DNA of 64,000 nt from the NCBI GenBank assembly GCA_964634325.1, contig CAZWJF010000003.1:163029-227028 (forward strand). The letters run 5' to 3'. The translations under genes and the position numbers were made by a program. Position 1 is the stretch's first letter. The number at the start of each line of letters is the position of its first letter. The notes under the pieces are model-generated. The model saw only the letters and a list, made by a program, of their open reading frames with translations, was not told the DNA's origin and made no database searches. Below, in pieces: positions 25,022 to 34,492 of this stretch. This DNA comes from JAJXWB01 sp964634325. Lineage in GTDB: Bacteria; Pseudomonadota; Alphaproteobacteria; Rhizobiales; Beijerinckiaceae.

Positions 25022-26488
25022 ATGCTTTTCACCTCCTGGCAGTTTCTGCTGGTTTTTCTGCCCGTTACGCTCCTCGGCTTTCTGGCCCTTCAGCGGCGGG
25101 GCGCGAACGATTGGTGCGTCGCCTGGCTCCTGGCCGCATCCTGCGTGTTCTACGCCTATTGGAGCATCGCCTATTTCTGGCTGCTGGCCGCGGCGATGAC
25201 GCTCAACTACTTGGCCGGTCGCCTGATCGACGGCGCGCATGGACAAACGCGGCGTCTGCTCTTCTATGCCGCGATCGGCGGCAACCTCGCTCTGCTCGGC
25301 TATTACAAATACGCCGATTTCTTCATCCAGACCTTTGCGGATGTGACTGGCGCGCAGGTTCGCCTGCTGAACGTATTTCTGCCGCTTGGCATCTCCTTCT
25401 TCACATTTCAGAAGATCGCGTACATTTCCGACATCTACGTCGGGAAGGCCAAGAGCGGCCGCTTTCTCGATTTCGCGCTGTTCGTGTTCTTTTTCCCGCA
25501 GCTCATCGCTGGCCCGATCGTCCACCATGCCGAAGTCATGCCGCAGTTCCGGCGGCTGTCGGCGCCGTCCCACGTCGAGGCGGACGCGCGCTGGGCGAAT
25601 TTCGCCGTCGGGTTCACCTTGCTGGCGATCGGCCTGATCAAGAAGGTCGTCGTCGCCGACAATATCTCCCCCTTCGTCGAACCGGCGTTCGCCGCTGCGC
25701 GGCAGGGACCGATCGGTTTCGCGCTCGCCGTGCAGGGCGTGCTTTGTTACGGCGTGCAACTCTATTTCGATTTCTCCGGGTACAGCGATATGGCGATCGG
25801 GCTCGCGCGCCTGTTCGGCGTGCGCCTGCCCGCGAATTTCGACTCGCCCTACGCCGCCGCGTCCATCGTGGATTTCTGGAGGCGTTGGCACATGACCCTG
25901 TCGCGGTTTCTGCGCGACTACATCTACATTCCGCTCGGCGGAAACCGGCACGGCGAAGCGCGCCGCTCCATCAATCTGATGGCCACCATGCTGCTGGGCG
26001 GCCTGTGGCATGGCGCGAACTACACATTCATCATCTGGGGCGGCCTTCATGGTTTCTACCTGCTCGTCGCCCACCTGTGGGAGCGACATTCGCCGGTGCG
26101 TTTGCCCGCGTCTGTCGCGCGCGTCGCAACCATCGTCGCGGTCCTCGTCGCATGGGCGCCGTTTCGCGCCGACAGCGCGGGCGAGGCGGCGACCGTGATG
26201 GCCGGACTTACGGGATTGCAAGGCCTGGGTCTCGCGCAGCAGGGCGTGGCAGTCGGCGGGATCGCCGCGGCGCTCGTGCTGCTTGTCGCCTGCGTCGTGC
26301 TGCCGAACGCCCGGCAGATCCTGCGCGCCTATCATCCGACCTTGGGCGAGCCGGCGCCGGCGCCGCGTTTCGCCGCGCGGCTCGTCGCCTGGCCGTCGCT
26401 GCCCTGGGCGATGTTCCTCGCCGCCGGAATCGTCGCCGTGGAGTTGTTCTCCTGGCAGACGTCCGAATTCCTCTATTTCCGGTTCTGA
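25022..26488 (+). CDS. Membrane-bound O-acyltransferase (MBOAT), AlgI-like
   Basis: Polytopic inner-membrane acyltransferase of 488 residues, similar to AlgI/PatA/DltB-type proteins that carry acetyl groups across the membrane to modify cell-surface polysaccharide. Seen: VFYAYWSIAYFWLLAAAMTL, LPLGISFFTFQKIAYISDIY, FFPQLIAGPIVHHAEVMPQF, FDFSGYSDMAIGLARLFG, FWRRWHMTLSRFLRDYIYIP and the catalytic histidine in GGLWHGANYTFIIWGGLHG near residue 329. It is followed after 4 bases by the gene for a GSS-motif protein that is probably its periplasmic partner. No alginate or peptidoglycan genes flank it, so the polymer modified is unknown. Confidence 0.93.
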   Translation: MLFTSWQFLLVFLPVTLLGFLALQRRGANDWCVAWLLAASCVFYAYWSIAYFWLLAAAMTLNYLAGRLIDGAHGQTRRLLFYAAIGGNLALLGYYKYADFFIQTFADVTGAQVRLLNVFLPLGISFFTFQKIAYISDIYVGKAKSGRFLDFALFVFFFPQLIAGPIVHHAEVMPQFRRLSAPSHVEADARWANFAVGFTLLAIGLIKKVVVADNISPFVEPAFAAARQGPIGFALAVQGVLCYGVQLYFDFSGYSDMAIGLARLFGVRLPANFDSPYAAASIVDFWRRWHMTLSRFLRDYIYIPLGGNRHGEARRSINLMATMLLGGLWHGANYTFIIWGGLHGFYLLVAHLWERHSPVRLPASVARVATIVAVLVAWAPFRADSAGEAATVMAGLTGLQGLGLAQQGVAVGGIAAALVLLVACVVLPNARQILRAYHPTLGEPAPAPRFAARLVAWPSLPWAMFLAAGIVAVELFSWQTSEFLYFRF

Positions 26489-26492
26489 AGCC

Positions 26493-27692
26493 ATGCGCCG
26501 CTGGCTTCTCACAGCATTCGCTTTGACGTTGGCGCTGTTCGCCGCGCTGACGGCGTTCAGTCTTGCTGGCGACGTCTTCGCGCTTTTCGGCACGCGCCTG
26601 GTCAAACACGATCTCGGTCCTTTGGAGATGCGTCTGGTCACCAGCGGCGATCGCGTGGTGAAGGGGCTCGAGTTCTATGGCAAGTCGAAGCCGTTCGACG
26701 TCGTCTTCATCGGATCGTCGCGCACGGTGTTCGGGTTCGATCCGCATTCGCCGTCGCTTGCGGGCTTGCGCGCCTACAATCTCGGTCTCAACGGGTCGCA
26801 TTCCAACGAAGACGCGCTGCTCCTCCGTTATGCGGTCGAGCATGGGCCGAAAATCGGCCGCATCGTCTTCAGCGTCGACTTCGAGGAATTCTTCCGCGAA
26901 CCCGGCATGATCCCGGAATTCGAGAGTTCCGTTTTCGGCGGGGCGTCGCCCTGGCGCGGCCGCGTCATGCACGCGCTGTCCTACGAGGCGCTGCGCAAGA
27001 CGGCCACGGGCCTTGCAGGCGCGCAGGCGTTCTACATCGATACCGACGGCTTCTATCACTATGAATTGCAGGATCGGCGCAACCTGCTGACAGGCGACGA
27101 CTTCTGGGAACTGCCAAGCATGGCGGCGTGGTTCCCGGCCTATATGGTTCAGCCCTACGACGGTTACGCCGCTCAACTGGAGACCCGGCTGAACAATCTC
27201 GTCGACGCGCTACGCGCGGCGCGCGCGCACGGAGTCGCTGTCGACTTCGTACTGCCGCCGGTTCACGTCTCGCGGCGCGCGATGTTCGACCTGATCGGCT
27301 ACGGGGCCCGGTATGGCGAATGGAAGCGCGCGTTGGCGAAGGCGCTGGACAAAGCGGCCGCTGGACCGGGGGCGCCGTTGCGCGCCTTCGATTTCAGCGA
27401 GGTCGGACCTGTCGCGACGACGGTCTTCGCGCGCGGCGCTCCGCTCGAGCGTTCGCCTTATTTCTTCGAAATCCTGCACTTCCGGCCCTACGTCGGCGAC
27501 ATGATGATCGCGCGCCTGCTCGACCGTCCGTGGCCGGCGCCGGAAACGCCGCCTTTTGGATCGCCGCTGAAAGAAACCACGACGGACGCGCGCATTGCGG
27601 CCGACGATCAGGCGGTGCGCGCCTGGGAAAAGGCCAATCCGGCGCTCGTAGACCGCATTCGCGCCATCATCGCCGTCGCCGACCGCCGCTGA
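26493..27692 (+). CDS. SGNH/AlgJ-like membrane-anchored partner of MBOAT acyltransferase
   Basis: Protein of 399 residues with one N-terminal membrane anchor (residues 2-22) and a large extracytoplasmic domain. The frame continues upstream inside the MBOAT gene, but the ATG at 26493 starts the hydrophobic anchor and gives 4-base spacing. Seen: VVFIGSSRTVFGFDPHSP near residue 70 with the putative nucleophile serine, NLGLNGSHSNEDALLLRYAV, SVDFEEFF, and the C-terminal FFEILHFRPYVGDMMIARLL with the likely catalytic histidine. This layout matches partners that complete O-acetyl transfer after MBOAT export. The role is inferred from motif and operon. Confidence 0.75.
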   Translation: MRRWLLTAFALTLALFAALTAFSLAGDVFALFGTRLVKHDLGPLEMRLVTSGDRVVKGLEFYGKSKPFDVVFIGSSRTVFGFDPHSPSLAGLRAYNLGLNGSHSNEDALLLRYAVEHGPKIGRIVFSVDFEEFFREPGMIPEFESSVFGGASPWRGRVMHALSYEALRKTATGLAGAQAFYIDTDGFYHYELQDRRNLLTGDDFWELPSMAAWFPAYMVQPYDGYAAQLETRLNNLVDALRAARAHGVAVDFVLPPVHVSRRAMFDLIGYGARYGEWKRALAKALDKAAAGPGAPLRAFDFSEVGPVATTVFARGAPLERSPYFFEILHFRPYVGDMMIARLLDRPWPAPETPPFGSPLKETTTDARIAADDQAVRAWEKANPALVDRIRAIIAVADRR

Positions 27693-27698
27693 GAAAGG

Positions 27699-28433
27699 CT
27701 AGGAGGCCTCGGCGGGAGCGGCGACAGCCGCGCGCCCGTTCTTGCCATTCTTGGCCAGCGCAGTCTTCGCGAGTTCGTCGGGCTGGATGAGGCCCGCCGA
27801 CATGATCAGCTTGGCGGCGTCGTCCGGCGTCATGTCGATCTCGATGACGTCGTCCGCCGGCAGATAGAAATAGAAGCCCGTCGTCGGGTTGGGCGTACAC
27901 GGCAGGAAGACGGAGATGTACGGGCGGTCGCCGGCGCCGATCGCGGCTTTCACCTTCTCGCCCGGGGGCGTGGAGATGAACACGAGCGTCCACTGGTCCT
28001 TGCCCGGATACTGGACGAGCCCGACTTTCCGGAACCCCGTGCCCTGCTGCGAGAACACGGTTTCGAACAATTGCTTCACGCTCTTGTAGATGCCGCGCAC
28101 GACAGGCATGCGGTCCAGAATGTTCTCGCTGATGTTGATCAGCGTGCGGCCGAGCAGGTTGGCGGCGAGGAAGCCGAGCAACGTCAGGCCGACGAAAGCC
28201 AGGATGACGCCGACGCCCGGAATGTCCTTGACGATGTAGATGTCGGGCCAGAGCGAGACGGGGATCAGCGGCCTGATCCAGTGATCGACGGTGTCGACGA
28301 ACGAAAAGACCAGCCAGGCTGTTACGGCCAGCGGGCCGGCGATCACGAGCCCGGTCAGGAAATAGGCGCGAATGCGCGCGCCGAGGCCTCGGGGGCGCGG
28401 CGGCGGCAGGGGATGCGGAAGAGCGTCGTTCAT
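27699..28433 (-). CDS. DUF502 family membrane protein
   Basis: Inner-membrane protein of 244 residues. Two hydrophobic segments (about 20-45 and 75-100) are followed by a soluble domain with the family motifs VRGIYKSVKQL, FRKVGLVQYP and the strictly conserved LPCTPNPTTGFYFYLP. The molecular function of DUF502 is not known. It lies directly downstream of mfd on the same strand. In many Rhizobiales it sits near glmS and recG, so it belongs with the housekeeping block rather than with the MBOAT genes convergent to it. Confidence 0.88.
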   Translation of the reverse strand: MNDALPHPLPPPRPRGLGARIRAYFLTGLVIAGPLAVTAWLVFSFVDTVDHWIRPLIPVSLWPDIYIVKDIPGVGVILAFVGLTLLGFLAANLLGRTLINISENILDRMPVVRGIYKSVKQLFETVFSQQGTGFRKVGLVQYPGKDQWTLVFISTPPGEKVKAAIGAGDRPYISVFLPCTPNPTTGFYFYLPADDVIEIDMTPDDAAKLIMSAGLIQPDELAKTALAKNGKNGRAAVAAPAEAS

Positions 28434-28500
28434 GCGGAATCCGGTGGCGGGCGGCGCGCACTTTGGCGACCGACCGTGACGTTTGCAAGGCGGGCGGCGG

Positions 28501-31500
28501 CTACGCCGCCTTCTTGCGCGCCAGCGCGACCAGTGTGCGCAGAATGCGCCGCGCGCCCTCGAGGCGCTCGTGCGTCTCGTCGAAATCGCCCGAGAAGACG
28601 ATCTTCATGTCCGGCCGCACCTTGGCGCGCGATCCCTGCTCGGCGACGAAGCGGACAAGCCCGGCGGGATTGGCGAAGGAATTGTCGCGGAATGCGACGA
28701 TGACGCCCTTGGGACCCGCTTCGACCTTCTCGACATGCGCCTGGCGCGCCAGCGCCTTGATCGCCACGATCTCCATGAGCTGCTCGACTTCCGGCGGCAG
28801 CGGGCCGAACCGGTCGATCATCTCGGCTGCGAACGACTCGATTTCCGCCTCCTCGGCGACGCTCGACAGGCGACGATAGAGCTGCAGGCGTAATTGCAGA
28901 TCCTCGATGTAGCTCTCCGGGATCGTCACCGGCGCGCCCACCGTGATCGTCGGCGACCACAGTTCCTCCGCAGGTTCCTCGTCGCCCGCCTTCAGCGCCT
29001 CGATCGCGTCTGTCAGCATCTGTTGGTAGAGTTCGTAGCCGACTTCCTTGATATGGCCCGATTGTTCGTCGCCGAGCAGATTGCCGGCGCCGCGGATGTC
29101 GAGATCGTGGCTGGCGAGCTGGAAGCCGGCGCCGAGCGTGTCGAGCGATTGCAGAACCTTCAGACGCTTTTCGGCCTGCGGCGTAATCTGGCGCTTCGCC
29201 GGCACGGTGAACAGCGCGTAGGCGCGCGTCTTCGAACGCCCGACGCGCCCTCGCAATTGATAGAGCTGGCCAAGGCCGAACATATCGGCGCGATGCACGA
29301 TCATCGTGTTGGCGGTCGGTATGTCGAGGCCCGATTCCACGATCGCGGTCGAAACGAGAATGTCGTACTTGCCGTCGTAGAAGGCGCTCATCTTTTCTTC
29401 GAGCTCGGTCGCGCTCATCTGCCCATGCGCGATCACGAATTTCGCTTCCGGCGCGTTCTGGCGAAGGAAGGCGGCGGCCTCGTCGAGATCCTCGATGCGC
29501 GGGCAGACATAGAAGCTCTGCCCGCCGCGATAGCGTTCGCGCAGCAGGGCCTCGCGAACGATCAACTCGTCGAAGGGCGTGATGAAGGTGCGCACCGCAA
29601 GACGGTCGACCGGCGGCGTGGCGATGATCGAGAGCTCGCGCACGCCGGTCAGAGCCAGTTGCAGCGTGCGCGGGATCGGCGTGGCCGACAGGGTCAGGAC
29701 GTGCACCTCGGAGCGCAGCTCCTTCAGCCGTTCCTTGTGACCGACGCCGAAATGCTGTTCCTCGTCGATGACGACGAGGCCGAGGTCCTTGAACGATACG
29801 GTCTTGCCGAGCACCGCGTGGGTGCCGACGACGATGTCGACGTCGCCCGACGCCGCGCCTGCCTTGGCGAGTTTGAGATCGGCCGAAGAGACCATGCGCG
29901 ACATTTGCGCGACCTTCACTGGCAGGCCGGAGAAGCGCTGCGAGAAAGTCTTGAAATGCTGACGCGCGAGCAGCGTGGTCGGCACGACGACTGCGACCTG
30001 CTTGCCCGCCATCACCGCGGCGAAGGCAGCGCGCAGCGCTACTTCCGTCTTTCCGAAGCCGACGTCGCCGCAGATCAGGCGATCCATCGGCCGTCCGCTC
30101 GCCATGTCGTCGAGCGTCGCCTCGATCGCCGCGTCCTGATCTTCGGTCTCGTCGTAAGGAAAACGCGCGCAGAATTCGTCGTAGAGTCCCGGCGGCGGAG
30201 CCATGACGGGCGCCTTGCGCAGCATGCGTTGCGCGGCGAGTTTGATCAGGCCGTGCGCGATCTCGCGGATGCGCTTCTTCATCCGCGCCTTGCGCGTCTG
30301 CCAGCCGACGCCGCCGAGCCTGTCGAGCTGCGCTTCCTGATCTTCGGAGCCGTACCGCGACAGAAGTTCGAGATTTTCGACCGGCAGATAGAGCTTGTCG
30401 CCGCCGGCGTAGTGCAGTTCCAGGCAATCGTGCGGAACGCCGATCGCCTGAATTTGCGTCAGACCGACGAAGCGCCCGATGCCGTGGTCGACATGCACCA
30501 CGAGATCGCCGGCCGCCAGCGCGCCGACTTCTTGCAGCACGTTGTCGCGCTTCTGGCGCTTGCGCGCACGCACGAGACGGTCGCCCAGAATGTCCTGCTC
30601 GCCGATGACCGCGAGGTCGCCGGCGACGAACCCCTGTTCGAGTCCGATGACGGCGAGCGCGACCTTCTTCAGCCCGACGGTGTGCGCCAGCGAGGAAACG
30701 GGCTCGGCGTCCTTGAGGCCGTGCTCGGCGAGCACATGGCCCAGGCGTTCGCGCGAGCCGTCCGACCAGCCGGCGACGATCACGCGCTTGTCGTCCGCGC
30801 GCAGCGCGGCGACGTGGGCGACGACGGCTTCGAATACGTTGGCCTTTTCGTCCGCGCGCTCTGGCGCGAACGAGCGGCCGGCGGCCGCGCCGAGATCGAC
30901 GATCGTCGTTTCCGCGCTTTCAGGCGTGGCGAAGGGCGAGACGCGAGCGACCGACGAAGCCTCGAGGCGCGCGCGAAATTCCTGCGGCGCGAGATAGAGG
31001 GCGTCGGGCTTCAGCGGCTTGTAGCCGGAGCCGGAGGGGTCGGCGTCGTAGGACTCGCGGCGCGCGTCGTAATAGTCCTGCGCTTGCGCCAGACGCTCGC
31101 TGGCGGCTTCGTCCGCAAGAGAATCGAGGATCAGCGGCGCGCCCTCGATATAGTCGAACAGCGTATCCATCCGTTCGAAGAAAAGCGGCAGCCAGTGCTC
31201 CATGCCGGGATGGCGGCGGCCCTCGCTGATCGCCTCGTAGAGCGTGTCGCCGCGCGTTTCCGCGCCGAAGGTCGCGACGTAGGACTGACGGAAACGACGC
31301 ATCGTCTCGCTGGTCAGTTGCGCCTCGCTCATCGGCACGAGGTCGAGCGCGCGCAATTGACCGGTCGTGCGCTGCGTCTCCGGATCGAACGCGCGGATGG
31401 ATTCGAGCGTGTCGCCGAAGAAGTCGAGCCGGATCGGGGCGGGCATGCCGGGCGCGAACAGATCGACGATGCCGCCGCGCATCGCGTATTCGCCGGTCTC

Positions 31501-32010
31501 GCGCACGGTGCTCGAACGCAGGAAGCCGTTGATTTCGAGCCATCGCACGAGATCGTCGGTCTTGACGACGTTGCCCGGCGCCGCCGAAAACGTATCGGCG
31601 GCGACGCTGCGCAGCGGCGCGACGCGTTGCACGAGGGCGTTGACGGTCGTGCAGAGAACGCGCGGGCGCTGCTCCGAACCGCCGGACCGCGCGAGACGGG
31701 AGAGCGCCGTCATGCGACGCGCGCTGATCGCCGCGTTCGGCGAAACGCGGTCGTAGGGCTGGCAGTCCCAGGACGGGAAATCGAGGATTTCGATCTGCGG
31801 CGCGGCGAAACCGAAGGCCTCCTGGAACGCGCGGGAGCGCTGGCCGTCGCGCGCCACGTGCACGAGCGCGACCGCGCGACCCTCGGCCTTGCCTGCCAGA
31901 GCGCGCGCGAGATCGGCCACGACAAACGCGTCGAAGCCGTCCGGCGCCCGGGACAGAACGATGTCGCGCCCGCGCTCCAGTTCGCGGATGGCGCTCTGCA
32001 ACTCTTTCAC
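28501..32010 (-). CDS. mfd: Transcription-repair coupling factor Mfd
   Basis: ATP-dependent DNA translocase that removes RNA polymerase stalled at lesions and recruits UvrA. It has 1169 residues, standard length, starting at a GTG at 32010. Domains: UvrB-homology region at the N-terminus, then the RNA-polymerase interaction domain near residues 490-560 (ALAAGDLVVHVDHGIGRFVG). The translocase has Walker A GDVGFGKTEVALRAAF near 645 and the DEEQ box VVIDEEQHFGVGHKE. TRG-like GRVGRSKTRAYA and the C-terminal TRCF domain complete it. The sdhE stop lies 14 bases upstream, so both are likely on one transcript. Confidence 0.97.
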   Translation of the reverse strand: MKELQSAIRELERGRDIVLSRAPDGFDAFVVADLARALAGKAEGRAVALVHVARDGQRSRAFQEAFGFAAPQIEILDFPSWDCQPYDRVSPNAAISARRMTALSRLARSGGSEQRPRVLCTTVNALVQRVAPLRSVAADTFSAAPGNVVKTDDLVRWLEINGFLRSSTVRETGEYAMRGGIVDLFAPGMPAPIRLDFFGDTLESIRAFDPETQRTTGQLRALDLVPMSEAQLTSETMRRFRQSYVATFGAETRGDTLYEAISEGRRHPGMEHWLPLFFERMDTLFDYIEGAPLILDSLADEAASERLAQAQDYYDARRESYDADPSGSGYKPLKPDALYLAPQEFRARLEASSVARVSPFATPESAETTIVDLGAAAGRSFAPERADEKANVFEAVVAHVAALRADDKRVIVAGWSDGSRERLGHVLAEHGLKDAEPVSSLAHTVGLKKVALAVIGLEQGFVAGDLAVIGEQDILGDRLVRARKRQKRDNVLQEVGALAAGDLVVHVDHGIGRFVGLTQIQAIGVPHDCLELHYAGGDKLYLPVENLELLSRYGSEDQEAQLDRLGGVGWQTRKARMKKRIREIAHGLIKLAAQRMLRKAPVMAPPPGLYDEFCARFPYDETEDQDAAIEATLDDMASGRPMDRLICGDVGFGKTEVALRAAFAAVMAGKQVAVVVPTTLLARQHFKTFSQRFSGLPVKVAQMSRMVSSADLKLAKAGAASGDVDIVVGTHAVLGKTVSFKDLGLVVIDEEQHFGVGHKERLKELRSEVHVLTLSATPIPRTLQLALTGVRELSIIATPPVDRLAVRTFITPFDELIVREALLRERYRGGQSFYVCPRIEDLDEAAAFLRQNAPEAKFVIAHGQMSATELEEKMSAFYDGKYDILVSTAIVESGLDIPTANTMIVHRADMFGLGQLYQLRGRVGRSKTRAYALFTVPAKRQITPQAEKRLKVLQSLDTLGAGFQLASHDLDIRGAGNLLGDEQSGHIKEVGYELYQQMLTDAIEALKAGDEEPAEELWSPTITVGAPVTIPESYIEDLQLRLQLYRRLSSVAEEAEIESFAAEMIDRFGPLPPEVEQLMEIVAIKALARQAHVEKVEAGPKGVIVAFRDNSFANPAGLVRFVAEQGSRAKVRPDMKIVFSGDFDETHERLEGARRILRTLVALARKKAA

Positions 32011-32024
32011 GTCGGTCTCTCAGA

Positions 32025-32306
32025 TCACACGTTCACCGGCTTGGCGTGGCGGTGAAATTCCAGAATTTTCGCGAGCAGCGGGGTGTCGTGCTCGGCCGGC
32101 GGCTTTTCCGTCCCGCACAGCCAGGAGAAAGCCTGCTGGTCCTGCACTTCCAGCAGGCGTTCGAAGTCGCCGATGTCGCGCGCGTCGAGTTCGGCGAGCT
32201 TTGCCTCCGCGAACCCGCCGAGCAGAATGTCCATTTCACGCATGCCGCGCCGCCATGCGCGAATGCGGATGGCGCGGCGGCGGATTTCGAGGTCGTCGGC
32301 GGTCAT
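32025..32306 (-). CDS. sdhE: FAD assembly factor SdhE
   Basis: Small cytoplasmic chaperone (93 residues) that promotes covalent FAD attachment to succinate dehydrogenase SdhA. The diagnostic RGxxE motif is present as RGMREMD near residues 20-26, followed by LLGGFAEAKLAELDARDIGD and FSWLCGTEKPP. Length and layout match the DUF339/SDH5 family. It is immediately upstream of mfd and divergent from recG, an arrangement common in alphaproteobacteria; no sdh genes are in this window. Confidence 0.94.
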   Translation of the reverse strand: MTADDLEIRRRAIRIRAWRRGMREMDILLGGFAEAKLAELDARDIGDFERLLEVQDQQAFSWLCGTEKPPAEHDTPLLAKILEFHRHAKPVNV

Positions 32307-32347
32307 GAGAGCTCCGGTGGGGGCGGCGGCGCCCGCGCAGGGCCGGG

Positions 32348-32387
32348 TTTATAGCGGGGCGAAAGCGCGCGGTCCATTTGCTATAAG
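32348..32387. promoter_or_regulatory. Back-to-back -10-like elements between sdhE and recG
   Basis: The 86-base gap between the divergent genes contains TATAAA on the minus strand (plus 32348-32353, about 42 bases before the sdhE ATG) and TATAAG on the plus strand (32382-32387). The plus element ends only 5 bases before the recG ATG. No good -35 hexamers are seen at 17 bases. Confidence 0.25.
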
Positions 32388-32392
32388 AGCCC

Positions 32393-34486
32393 ATGCGTCC
32401 ATCGCTGCTCGATCCGCTGTTCTCCGCCGTCGCCTCGTTGCCTGGCGTCGGCCCGAAAACGGCGAAGCTCTTCGACCGCCTGCTCGGCCAGGAGGATTCG
32501 CGCGCGCTCGACCTGCTGTTCCACACGCCCTACGGCGTCGTCGACAACAGGCTGAGCGCCAGGATCGGCGATGCGCCGCTCGACAGCCACGTCGTGATCG
32601 CAGCCCGGGTCGTCGAGCATCGGATCCCGAAGCGCTATTCCAACGCGCCGCTGACCGTGCTGGTCGAAGACGAGGCGGGCGACGATGTCGTGCTGGTTTT
32701 CTTCCGCAACAATTTCGAATGGGTGCTGCGGGCGCTGCCGATCGGCGAAGTCAGATGGTTTTCCGGCGATCTGAAACTGTGGAACGGTTATCGGCAGATC
32801 GCGCATCCGCGCGTGCTCGACGCCGCCGCCCTGAAACAGCTCAAGGAGCACGAGCCTGTCTACGGCCTGACCGAAGGTCTGCACCAGCGCAACGTGCAGA
32901 AGGCGGTGGACGCGGCTCTGGCGAAACTGCCGGCGATGCCGGAATGGCTCGACCCCATCCTGACCCGCCGCGAGTCGTGGCCGCCGTTCGTCGAGGCGAT
33001 GAGGGCATTGCATGCGCCGCAAGGACCGGCCGACCTTTCGCCGGAAGCGGTTGCGCGCAAGCGGCTGGCCTATGACGAACTCCTGTCGCAGCAACTGGCG
33101 CTGCGGCTGGTGCGCGCCAAAATGCGCCGCCTGCGCGGCCGGCCGACGGCGGGCGACGGGAGAATTTCCGGCGCCATCGAGCGGGCGCTTCCCTATTCGC
33201 TGACCAATGCGCAGCGCGCCGCGCTCGCCGATATTCGCGGCGATCTGGCGTCGGACAAAAAGATGCTGCGCCTGCTGCAGGGCGACGTCGGCTCCGGCAA
33301 GACCATCGTCGCGCTGCTCGCCATGGCCACCTGCGTGGAGGCGGGCCGGCAGGCGGCGATGATGGCCCCAACGGAGATTCTCGCCCGCCAACATTTCGAG
33401 CGAATCGAACCTCTCGCGCGCGCCGCCGGCATGCGCGCGGCGCTGCTGACGGGGCGCGACAAGGCGGTCGAGCGTCGCGCGACGCTCGAAAAGCTTGCAG
33501 CCGGCGAGATCGACATCGTCGTCGGCACGCACGCGCTGGTGCAGGACAATGTCGCGTTCCGCGATCTGGCGCTCGCCATCGTCGACGAGCAGCATCGTTT
33601 CGGCGTGCACCAGCGTCTCGCGCTCGGCGACAAGGGAGAGGCGACCGACGTTCTGGTGATGACCGCCACGCCGATCCCGCGCACGCTGGTGCTGACCTAT
33701 TTCGGCGACATGGATGTCTCCAATCTCACGGAGAAGCCGGCCGGCCGCCAGCAGATCGACACGCGCGCCGTGCCGCTGGAGCGGATCGACGACGTGATTT
33801 CCGGCATACAGCGCGCGATCGCAAGCGGCGCCCGGGCCTATTGGGTTTGTCCGCTCGTCGCAGAGAATGAGGAGCTGGAGGTCGCCGCGGCCGAGGAGCG
33901 TTTCGAGGATCTCAAACGACATTTCGGCGCGCGCGTCGGCCTCGTGCACGGGCAGATGAAGGGCAAGGACAAGGACGTCGCCATGCTCGCCTTTGCGCGC
34001 GGCGAGACGCAGGTGCTGGTGGCGACGACCGTGATCGAAGTCGGCGTCGACGTGCCGGAGGCCACCATCATCGTCATCGAGCACGCCGAACGTTTTGGCC
34101 TCGCGCAATTGCATCAGTTGCGCGGACGCGTCGGGCGCGGTCCGCAAAAATCGTCGTGCATCCTGCTCTACAAGGGACCGCTCGGCGAAACCGCCAAGGC
34201 GCGCCTGTCGATCCTGCGCGAAAGCGACGACGGCTTTCGCCTCGCGGAGGAGGACTTGCGCCTGCGCGGCGAGGGCGAAATTCTCGGCACGCGCCAGTCG
34301 GGCCTGCCGGGCTTCAAGCTTGCCGACCTCTCGGCGCACGGCATCCTGCTCAAGCTCGCGCGCGAAGATGCGGAGTCGATTCTCGAAGCGGACGAGACGC
34401 TGACGAGCGAGCGGGGCCGGGCGCTGCGGCTGTTGCTCTATATTTTCGGCCGCGACGAAGCCGTGCGGTTGCTCAGGGCGGGGTGA
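32393..34486 (+). CDS. recG: ATP-dependent DNA helicase RecG
   Basis: Fork-reversal and Holliday-junction helicase of 697 residues. The N-terminal wedge/OB domain (about 1-190) includes LPGVGPKTAKLFDRLL. Helicase core: Walker A GDVGSGKTIVALLAM near 296, the DEQH-type box AIVDEQHRFGVHQR, TATPIPRTL, and motif VI QLRGRVGRG near residue 575. The C-terminus carries DLRLRGEGEILGTRQSG. No obvious Shine-Dalgarno precedes the ATG, and the nearest -10-like element is very close, so the message may be nearly leaderless. Confidence 0.97.
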   Translation: MRPSLLDPLFSAVASLPGVGPKTAKLFDRLLGQEDSRALDLLFHTPYGVVDNRLSARIGDAPLDSHVVIAARVVEHRIPKRYSNAPLTVLVEDEAGDDVVLVFFRNNFEWVLRALPIGEVRWFSGDLKLWNGYRQIAHPRVLDAAALKQLKEHEPVYGLTEGLHQRNVQKAVDAALAKLPAMPEWLDPILTRRESWPPFVEAMRALHAPQGPADLSPEAVARKRLAYDELLSQQLALRLVRAKMRRLRGRPTAGDGRISGAIERALPYSLTNAQRAALADIRGDLASDKKMLRLLQGDVGSGKTIVALLAMATCVEAGRQAAMMAPTEILARQHFERIEPLARAAGMRAALLTGRDKAVERRATLEKLAAGEIDIVVGTHALVQDNVAFRDLALAIVDEQHRFGVHQRLALGDKGEATDVLVMTATPIPRTLVLTYFGDMDVSNLTEKPAGRQQIDTRAVPLERIDDVISGIQRAIASGARAYWVCPLVAENEELEVAAAEERFEDLKRHFGARVGLVHGQMKGKDKDVAMLAFARGETQVLVATTVIEVGVDVPEATIIVIEHAERFGLAQLHQLRGRVGRGPQKSSCILLYKGPLGETAKARLSILRESDDGFRLAEEDLRLRGEGEILGTRQSGLPGFKLADLSAHGILLKLAREDAESILEADETLTSERGRALRLLLYIFGRDEAVRLLRAG

Positions 34487-34492
34487 GTCGGA

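Noticed and set aside
28894..32055. Plus-strand open frame of 1053 codons
   Set aside because: Exactly antisense to mfd, which has all expected motifs; the plus frame is a GC-bias artefact.
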